Notes under the pieces: model-generated
Told to the model about the DNA's origin: nothing
Databases searched by the model: none
Seen by the model: the letters and a program-made list of their open reading frames with translations, nothing else
Part shown: piece after piece, positions 29,199 through 34,785 of the stretch
Layout: every line of letters starts with the position of its first letter
Numbering within the stretch: position 1 is the first letter of the stretch
Translations under genes and position numbers: made by a program
Assembly (NCBI GenBank): GCA_903851365.1
Contig: CAINOB010000075.1
Location: 1 to 34,785, forward strand
Origin: an uncultured Bacteroidota bacterium
GTDB taxonomy: Bacteria; Bacteroidota; Bacteroidia; Bacteroidales; UBA12481
Direction of reading: 5' to 3'
DNA length: 34,785 bases

Positions 29199-32100
29199 TC
29201 AGGCTAAACCCTGAATTTCATTCCTCCCATGACATTGTTTGTATTTCTTGCCACTACCACAGGGGCATGGATCATTTCGGCCGATTTTCTTTTCGACTCT
29301 AACCTGCTGAATTTGTTTGGGAGCAGGCGGAGTACCATCAGGAACGGTTGATGACCCTGGGCTATACGAAGGCATATCGGTTTTACTCGTCTGATATTTA
29401 CTCATATCCAATTTCTTGCGTGCCTGGGCCTGCTTAACCTGATCAGGTTCGCTTATTGGTATCTGTCCTTTCATCAGCATGGAAATGACTTCCTTATTCA
29501 CCTTGTCGATCATGTTTTTGAAAAGGTCAAACGATTCGAGTTTGTAGATCAACAATGGATCTTTTTGCTCATAACTGGCATTTTGGACGGATTGCTTTAA
29601 ATCGTCCATTTCCCTCAAATGTTCCTTCCAGGCATCATCAATAGTTGCGAGAATAACTGCCTTTTCGAAAGCTTTAACGAGTTCACGGTTTTGAGTTTCA
29701 TAAGATTTACGCAGGTTGGTGCTGATATGGATGGTTTTTTGACCATCAGTAATAGGCACCATAATATTTTCATACTGGTGAGCTGCACGCTCATAAACGT
29801 CTTTAATGACGGGCCAGGCTTGCTGAGCCATAAAACGGTTTTTCTTTTCAAATACTTTCATCAATGATTGATGTAGCTGCTGGCTCACTTGTTCATGCTT
29901 GAGCTCCAGAAACTCATCTTCGGTTACCGGGGAATCAATGGCCAGGTAGCGAATCAAATCCAGGCGGAATGATTCGAAGTCCTCATTGTTTTTATGTTCC
30001 TCAACAATGGAAGAGCTCAGGTCAGATATCATATTGGCGATATCCATCTCAATCCGTTCACCATAAAGTGCATGGCGGCGACGCCGATAAACCACTTCAC
30101 GCTGATTATTCATGACGTCATCATATTCGAGCAATCGCTTCCTGATGCCGAAGTTATTCTCTTCTACTTTAGTTTGAGCGCGCTCAATGGACTTGGTGAT
30201 CATGGAATGCTGAATCACTTCACCTTCTTTCAGCCCCAGACGGTCCATCATCTTGGATATCCTGTCGGAACCAAACAATCTCATCAGGTCATCTTCAAGA
30301 GAGACGAAGAATTGAGAACTACCGGGGTCGCCCTGACGCCCTGCCCTACCTCTAAGCTGACGGTCAACTCGCCGTGATTCATGGCGTTCAGTTCCAAGAA
30401 TTGCCAATCCACCGGAATCTCTGACTGCCGGATGAAGCTTAATGTCGGTTCCCCTACCAGCCATGTTCGTGGCAATCGTTACTGCACCTGGTTGACCAGC
30501 TCCGAGAACAATTTCAGCTTCCCGTTGGTGAAGCTTGGCATTCAGTACGTTATGTTTGATTCCACGAATCTTTAACATTCTGCTAAGTAATTCGGAAATC
30601 TCGACAGATGTAGTTCCAACAAGCACGGCCCGGCCATTATTAACAATGGTGGCAATCTCATCAATTACTGCACTGTATTTTTCTCTTTTTGTTTTGTAAA
30701 CGAGGTCTTCCCGGTCATCCCTGATGATTTTTTTATTGGTTGGGGTGACAACGACTTCAAGTTTATAGATACTCCATAATTCACCGGCTTCCGTTTCAGC
30801 TGTACCGGTCATACCGGAAAGCTTATGGTACATACGGAAATAATTCTGAAGGGTTATTGTTGCAAATGTTTGTGTTGCAGCCTCAACCTTAACATTTTCC
30901 TTTGATTCAATAGCCTGGTGCAACCCATCTGAATATCTGCGGCCTTCCATGATACGGCCGGTTTGCTCGTCAACGATCTTCACTTTATTATCGATCAGGA
31001 CATATTCAACATCCTTTTCAAAAATGGTGTAAGCCTTAAGGAGCTGGTTAATGGTATGAACACGCTCAGATTTTATCGAAAACTCCCTGATCAGATCATC
31101 TTTCCTGCGTAACTTTTCAGCATCGTCAGCAGATGTCCTTTCAATCTCAGCCATCTCGACTCCGATGTCCGGCAACACAAAGAATTCAGGATCCTCCCCT
31201 TCACCAGTTATCATATCGATACCCTTTTCCGTTAGCTCAACTGAGTTGTTTTTCTCATCGATAACGAAATACAGGTCATCTGTAACTATATGCATCTGCT
31301 TGCTATTCTCCTGCATATAAAAGTTTTCGGTCGAATGCATGAGGGCTTTCATTCCCTCTTCGCTCAAAAACTTTATTAAGGATTTAGTTTTCGGAAGGCC
31401 CTTATGGGCTCTTAACAAAAGCTTACCTCCTTCTTTTTCATTGTTCTCAGCAATCAGCTTTTTGGCGAGGGAAAAAGTTTCATTGAAAATATTTCTCTGG
31501 GCATTGACCAGTTTTACTACTCTGGGTTTTAATTCACCAAATAGTTGGTCATCTCCTTTTGGTACTGGTCCTGAAATAATAAGGGGAGTACGTGCATCGT
31601 CAATAAGCACGGAATCCACCTCATCCACAATAGCGTAATTATGACCTCTTTGCACCAGATCATCTGGAGAAATGGCCATATTGTCACGGAGATAATCGAA
31701 ACCAAATTCGTTGTTAGTTCCAAAAGTGATATCGGCCAGATAGGCGGTTCTTCTGGATTCTGAGTTTGGCTGATGCTTGTCGATACAGTCCACTGTCAGC
31801 CCATGAAATTGGAAAATCGGCCCCATCCATTCGGAGTCACGTTTGGCGAGATAATCGTTCACTGTAACTATATGTACCCCTCTTCCCGGCAGTGCATTTA
31901 AAAATACCGGAAGAGTAGCAACGAGAGTTTTTCCTTCACCCGTGGCCATCTCTGCAATTTTCCCCTGATGAAGATTTAATCCCCCGATAAGCTGAACATC
32001 ATAATGTACCATGTCCCAGGTGATTTCATTTCCGCCGGCAAGCCATTTGTTTTTCCAGATGGCTTTATCTCCCTGTATAATGATACTGTCACGCTGGGCG

Positions 32101-32525
32101 GCCAGATCCCGGTCATACTCACGAGCGGTGACAGTTAATTCTTCATTTTCTTTAAATCTGCGCGATGTTTCTTTAACGACAGCAAAAGCTTCAGCCAGCA
32201 ACTCATTAAGTTTAACCTCCAGCTTTTCCTTTATCTGTTCTTCCAGTTTATCAATATGAGTAAACGTTTTTTCCCTATCCTCCATAGGAATTTCATCGGC
32301 TTCGATTTTCGCTTTGAGATCATTGATTTCCTGCTCTTCCACCATGATCCCTGCTTTTAAAGCGTTTCTCATGGTGACTGAACGGTCCCTTAATTCATCA
32401 TTAGAGAGTGCGCCTAATTCAGCCATAAAGGCATTTACCTGCTCAACCACAGGCAACGCATTCTTATAATCCTTATCAGATTTATTACCAAAAAAACCTG
32501 ATATCAAACTGTTTATTAACGACAT
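29199..32525 (-). CDS. secA: Preprotein translocase ATPase SecA
   Basis: Motor ATPase that pushes preproteins through SecYEG. The Walker A motif is MATGEGKT (193-200), with [15 protein letters not shown] as the DEAD-like element and the second nucleotide-binding domain around GRGTDIKL and [10 protein letters not shown]. The C-terminal zinc-binding motif [13 protein letters not shown] uses Cys1087, Cys1089, Cys1098 and His1099 and normally contacts SecB or phospholipid. At 1108 residues it is about 200 longer than E. coli SecA. Much of the extra length is an insertion at about 340-440, between the Walker B region and the preprotein cross-linking domain, which seems to be usual in Bacteroidota. 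It lies 71 bases after dnaX and has a weak promoter candidate of its own. Confidence 0.97.
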   Translation of the reverse strand: MSLINSLISGFFGNKSDKDYKNALPVVEQVNAFMAELGALSNDELRDRSVTMRNALKAGIMVEEQEINDLKAKIEADEIPMEDREKTFTHIDKLEEQIKEKLEVKLNELLAEAFAVVKETSRRFKENEELTVTAREYDRDLAAQRDSIIIQGDKAIWKNKWLAGGNEITWDMVHYDVQLIGGLNLHQGKIAEMATGEGKTLVATLPVFLNALPGRGVHIVTVNDYLAKRDSEWMGPIFQFHGLTVDCIDKHQPNSESRRTAYLADITFGTNNEFGFDYLRDNMAISPDDLVQRGHNYAIVDEVDSVLIDDARTPLIISGPVPKGDDQLFGELKPRVVKLVNAQRNIFNETFSLAKKLIAENNEKEGGKLLLRAHKGLPKTKSLIKFLSEEGMKALMHSTENFYMQENSKQMHIVTDDLYFVIDEKNNSVELTEKGIDMITGEGEDPEFFVLPDIGVEMAEIERTSADDAEKLRRKDDLIREFSIKSERVHTINQLLKAYTIFEKDVEYVLIDNKVKIVDEQTGRIMEGRRYSDGLHQAIESKENVKVEAATQTFATITLQNYFRMYHKLSGMTGTAETEAGELWSIYKLEVVVTPTNKKIIRDDREDLVYKTKREKYSAVIDEIATIVNNGRAVLVGTTSVEISELLSRMLKIRGIKHNVLNAKLHQREAEIVLGAGQPGAVTIATNMAGRGTDIKLHPAVRDSGGLAILGTERHESRRVDRQLRGRAGRQGDPGSSQFFVSLEDDLMRLFGSDRISKMMDRLGLKEGEVIQHSMITKSIERAQTKVEENNFGIRKRLLEYDDVMNNQREVVYRRRRHALYGERIEMDIANMISDLSSSIVEEHKNNEDFESFRLDLIRYLAIDSPVTEDEFLELKHEQVSQQLHQSLMKVFEKKNRFMAQQAWPVIKDVYERAAHQYENIMVPITDGQKTIHISTNLRKSYETQNRELVKAFEKAVILATIDDAWKEHLREMDDLKQSVQNASYEQKDPLLIYKLESFDLFKNMIDKVNKEVISMLMKGQIPISEPDQVKQAQARKKLDMSKYQTSKTDMPSYSPGSSTVPDGTPPAPKQIQQVRVEKKIGRNDPCPCGSGKKYKQCHGRNEIQGLA

Positions 32526-32537
32526 CGTAATTTGTTT

Positions 32538-32567
32538 CTAATTTATTGAGTCAATTCATGAGCCAAA
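32538..32567 (-). promoter_or_regulatory. Weak candidate promoter for secA
   Basis: On the minus strand TTTG (32564-32567) is followed after 18 bases by TAAATTAG (32538-32545), one base off TAnnTTTG. Transcription would begin only a few bases before the ATG. It is weaker than the other boxes, and secA may also be read from dnaX. Confidence 0.3.
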
Positions 32568-32596
32568 ACAGATCTTCTGAATAAATGTCAGTCTGT

Positions 32597-34300
32597 TTAA
32601 TCGAAGTCAAGGCCAAGAGATTGCCGGAATAGATCGAGATCAGGGTTTTTCTTTTGGAGGTGCTGATATTTCTCCTCTTTTGTATAGAGTTTTTTTTCAG
32701 ACTGTTCCTCAGCGATATCTGTCTGCATATCTAAATCCCGATGGCCCGATTTATCCCGCAGAAATTGCAGAAGTTCAGTTTGAATACTGCGAATGGCCTT
32801 TTCCTGTAAAGTGTTATTAAGTTTCAGTATGATCTTTTTATCTGCAGAAAGTTCCGGCATTTGTGAAGTTAGAGTACTGTACAACCTGGGTTGATCGTCT
32901 TTTAACTGTTGCGCAAATTCCATCCAGCAAGATATCAAAACTTTGTCCGTCAATTCTTCTGGCTCCTTCTCTACTGGCTTCGAAACAGATGCCGTCTGCG
33001 AGGCTGCCTGCAATTCATTAGGTGTAGGTCTTTTAGCCTGCAGATCACTCAGTCGCGTCATCTGACCAATGGGGTTGCGAGTTGGAGGAGTTGGAGTTGG
33101 AGTTGGTATTGGAGTCGGAGGGGTCGGTTCAGGTGCTGCAACTGATACAGCAGCGGCAGGCTGACTGGCTGATGTCCCTGTAAAAATGTCAGAACCGGCT
33201 GGAATTCCCTGAATTCTGGAAAGGCTCATTAAAGCCAGCTCTATCATTAACCTGGGATCTTTCGCCTGTTTGAATGACAAATCACAGTCGTTTAATATTT
33301 TCAAGCCTTCATACAGGAAGTTAATGGAGCACGATTCTGCTACCTGCTGGTACTTGCGGCCAATTTCTTCACCAACTTCAAGTAATTCAATGGTTTGTGG
33401 GTCTTTACTAACAAGAAGGTCCCTAAAATGGGTTGAAAGTCCTGAAATGAAATTATGTCCATCGAAACCTTCCTCGAGAATTCTATTGAAAACAAGGAGG
33501 GTTCGTTTAAAGTCTCCATTGAGGAAAAATCCTGTTAACTGGAAAAAATAATCATAATCCAGCACATTAAGATGATCGATAACTTGCTGATATGTAACAT
33601 GATTTCCGCAAAAGCTAACCACCTGGTCAAAGATGGAGAGTGCATCTCTCATGGCTCCATCTGCTTTTTGGGCGATGATATTCAAAGCAGAATTCTCAGC
33701 TACTATACCTTCTTTATCAGCAATTAGCTGTAATTGACCAATAATATCCCGGATCTGGATCCTATGAAAATCAAAAACCTGGCAGCGCGATAAAATTGTT
33801 GGCAGGATTTTGTGTTTCTCGGTTGTGGCCAGAATGAATATGGCATGGGCAGGAGGTTCTTCAAGCGTTTTCAGGAAGGCATTGAAAGCAGCCTGCGATA
33901 ACATGTGAACCTCATCAATAATATATACACTGTATTTGCCGGTTTGAGGAGGGATTCTCACCTGATCGATCAGGTTTCTAATATCTTCAACATGGTTATT
34001 GGAGGCAGCGTCGAGTTCATGTATATTAAATGACCGGCTTTCCTGAAAAGTCTTGCAGGCTTCACAAACATTGCATGCTTCGGTTTCAGCGGTCAGATTC
34101 ATGCAGTTGATTGTTTTGGCAAAAATCCTGGCACAGGTAGTCTTCCCCACCCCTCTTGGACCGGTGAACAAATATGCGTGAGCCAGATGATTGCCTGCAA
34201 TGGCATTTTTCAGGGTACGCGTTATCGAAGGTTGACCAACAACAGTTTCAAAACTATCTGGCCGATATTTTCGGGCACTTACAATAAATTGCTTTTCCAT
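32597..34300 (-). CDS. dnaX: DNA polymerase III subunit gamma/tau
   Basis: Clamp-loader ATPase subunit of the replicative polymerase. With the start at 34300 it has 567 residues. The AAA+ domain shows P-loop GPRGVGKT (47-54), a Cys4 zinc module (Cys66, 76, 79, 82), the Walker B/DExx segment DEVH (130-132 region) and the SRC sensor in ILSRCQVFDF. A Pro-Thr linker at about 390-412 (repeated PT units, TPIPTPTPTP) separates the clamp-loader part from a tau-like C-terminal region. The frame is open to an ATG at 34372, but the MEKQF start matches the family N-terminus, and a promoter box lies between the two. It is divergent from rpsF. An A8 run near the 3' end would only alter the last 30 or so residues, so gamma/tau frameshifting is not evident. 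Confidence 0.95.
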   Translation of the reverse strand: MEKQFIVSARKYRPDSFETVVGQPSITRTLKNAIAGNHLAHAYLFTGPRGVGKTTCARIFAKTINCMNLTAETEACNVCEACKTFQESRSFNIHELDAASNNHVEDIRNLIDQVRIPPQTGKYSVYIIDEVHMLSQAAFNAFLKTLEEPPAHAIFILATTEKHKILPTILSRCQVFDFHRIQIRDIIGQLQLIADKEGIVAENSALNIIAQKADGAMRDALSIFDQVVSFCGNHVTYQQVIDHLNVLDYDYFFQLTGFFLNGDFKRTLLVFNRILEEGFDGHNFISGLSTHFRDLLVSKDPQTIELLEVGEEIGRKYQQVAESCSINFLYEGLKILNDCDLSFKQAKDPRLMIELALMSLSRIQGIPAGSDIFTGTSASQPAAAVSVAAPEPTPPTPIPTPTPTPPTRNPIGQMTRLSDLQAKRPTPNELQAASQTASVSKPVEKEPEELTDKVLISCWMEFAQQLKDDQPRLYSTLTSQMPELSADKKIILKLNNTLQEKAIRSIQTELLQFLRDKSGHRDLDMQTDIAEEQSEKKLYTKEEKYQHLQKKNPDLDLFRQSLGLDFD

Positions 34301-34321
34301 TTCTGGCCGTTTTGAGCTATG

Positions 34322-34329
34322 CAAAAGTA
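34322..34329 (-). promoter_or_regulatory. Bacteroidota -7 promoter box for dnaX
   Basis: TACTTTTG on the minus strand matches TAnnTTTG and ends 21 bases before the ATG at 34300. It lies downstream of the alternative ATG at 34372, so a transcript from it can only use the shorter start. No clear -33 TTTG is seen. Confidence 0.5.
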
Positions 34330-34376
34330 AAAATAAGCTGCATAAATTTGCGCTTAATTCTGTTATAGGCAAATCC

Positions 34377-34407
34377 TTTGCAGGAATCAGAATTATTTCT
34401 AACTTTG
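34377..34407 (+). promoter_or_regulatory. Bacteroidota promoter for rpsF
   Basis: A -33 box TTTG (34377-34380) and a -7 box TAACTTTG (34400-34407) are separated by 19 bases, the best match to the sigma-ABfr consensus in the window. The rpsF ATG follows 39 bases after the -7 box. Confidence 0.75.
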
Positions 34408-34446
34408 CCGCCCAATAATGAGATTTATAATTATTAATAACACATG

Positions 34447-34785
34447 ATGAATCAGTACGAAACCGTTTTCATTGTAACTCCCGTTTTGTCTGAAGAACAG
34501 ATGAAGGAAACGGTTAAAAAGTTCTCTGGTTACCTTGCCGAAAATGGCGGGGAAATCGTGCACGAGGACAACTGGGGCCTCCGTAAGCTGGCATACCCGA
34601 TTCAAAAGAAATCGACGGGTTTTTACCATCTTATTGAGTTCAAGTCCGGTGGAGAACTAATTAACCGCCTCGAGGTGGAGTTTCGTCGTGATGAGAGGAT
34701 CATCCGATTTTTGACAGTAAAACTCGACAAATTTGCTGTTGAGTATAACCTGAAACGCCGTAAACTGGCAAGTAATGAACCAACC
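34447..34785 (+). CDS. rpsF: 30S ribosomal protein S6, 3' end cut by the window
   Basis: Small-subunit ribosomal protein S6, which binds 16S rRNA together with S18. The visible 113 codons run without a stop to the last base of the window. They show the family N-terminus ([16 protein letters not shown]), the central [19 protein letters not shown] and the [15 protein letters not shown] strand. The protein is nearly complete, since S6 is usually 95-130 residues. An ATG at 34444 is directly in front and could add one Met. In Bacteroidota and many other bacteria rpsR and rplI follow, which would lie just beyond the edge. It is divergent from dnaX. Confidence 0.95.
   Translation, partial: MNQYETVFIVTPVLSEEQMKETVKKFSGYLAENGGEIVHEDNWGLRKLAYPIQKKSTGFYHLIEFKSGGELINRLEVEFRRDERIIRFLTVKLDKFAVEYNLKRRKLASNEPT

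Noticed and set aside
29199-29214. Small inverted repeat TCAGG/CCTGA at the dapA-secA junction as a terminator.
   Set aside because: Only 5 base pairs with a six-base loop and no T-tract on either strand.
29994-30377. A 127-codon open frame antisense to secA.
   Set aside because: It lies fully within conserved SecA coding sequence and its translation shows no domain or signal.
32690-32697. A8 run in dnaX (A-AAA-AAA slippery pattern) as a gamma/tau frameshift site.
   Set aside because: It is about 33 codons from the 3' end. A -1 shift would stop after about 16 further codons, so it would not yield a gamma-like truncation.
33070-33125. Tandem GGAGTTGG-like units as a CRISPR or intergenic repeat array.
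   Set aside because: They are in frame inside dnaX and encode the Pro-Thr linker; there are no spacers.
34301-34372. Longer dnaX start at 34372.
   Set aside because: The extra 24 residues are not family-like, and a -7 promoter box lies between this ATG and the family-typical start at 34300.

Overview
The window comes from a member of the Bacteroidota. The evidence is two TonB-dependent receptors, a secreted protease with PKD modules and a type IX secretion sorting tail, a DUF6913-type protein, an oversized SecA, near-absence of Shine-Dalgarno sequences, and repeated TAnnTTTG promoter boxes just upstream of genes. An order or genus cannot be assigned. Gene density is very high: no gene-free stretch reaches 300 bases. 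The longest (25438-25704) is mostly a cobalamin riboswitch. I see no tRNA, rRNA, CRISPR array, insertion sequence, prophage or defence island. This is mostly core chromosome with a vitamin B12 uptake locus and a surface/secreted-protein block inserted.

Layout. (1) 48-5900, plus strand: a TCA-cycle operon (aconitase, NADP isocitrate dehydrogenase, citrate synthase, malate dehydrogenase) closed by a clear intrinsic terminator. The first three enzymes are of the mitochondrial/eukaryotic-like types. (2) 5986-8919, plus: a large FAD plus Fe-S oxidoreductase of the YdiJ / D-2-hydroxyacid dehydrogenase type, whose stop codon overlaps that of the convergent next gene. (3) 17289 down to 8916, minus: a compact series argS-ffh-folD-TonB receptor-ggt-acyltransferase, with a family 2 glycosyltransferase upstream. 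Gaps are 10-25 bases or overlaps, so translation, protein targeting, folate and envelope genes appear to share transcripts. (4) 18277-19689, plus: a secreted thioredoxin-fold protein divergent from the glycosyltransferase. (5) 25625 down to 19699, minus: cobalamin riboswitch, BtuB-like receptor, BtuG-like beta-propeller lipoprotein, then a type IX-secreted lysyl-endopeptidase-like protease that may have its own promoter. (6) 25705-29198, plus: ligA-DUF6913-dapA. (7) 34300 down to 29199, minus: dnaX and secA. (8) From 34447, plus: rpsF, running off the right edge.

How the genes work together. Citrate synthase, aconitase and isocitrate dehydrogenase carry oxaloacetate plus acetyl-CoA to 2-oxoglutarate, and malate dehydrogenase supplies the oxaloacetate. 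The adjacent FAD/Fe-S enzyme could oxidise a 2-hydroxyacid by-product of that pathway (inference). The B12 locus captures cobalamin at the cell surface under riboswitch feedback. I found no clearly undescribed system. The most noteworthy points are the mitochondrial-like TCA cluster, the riboswitch-BtuB-BtuG locus abutting a type IX protease, three convergent gene pairs with no room for terminators, and an acyltransferase with a TTG start and an arginine-rich tail.
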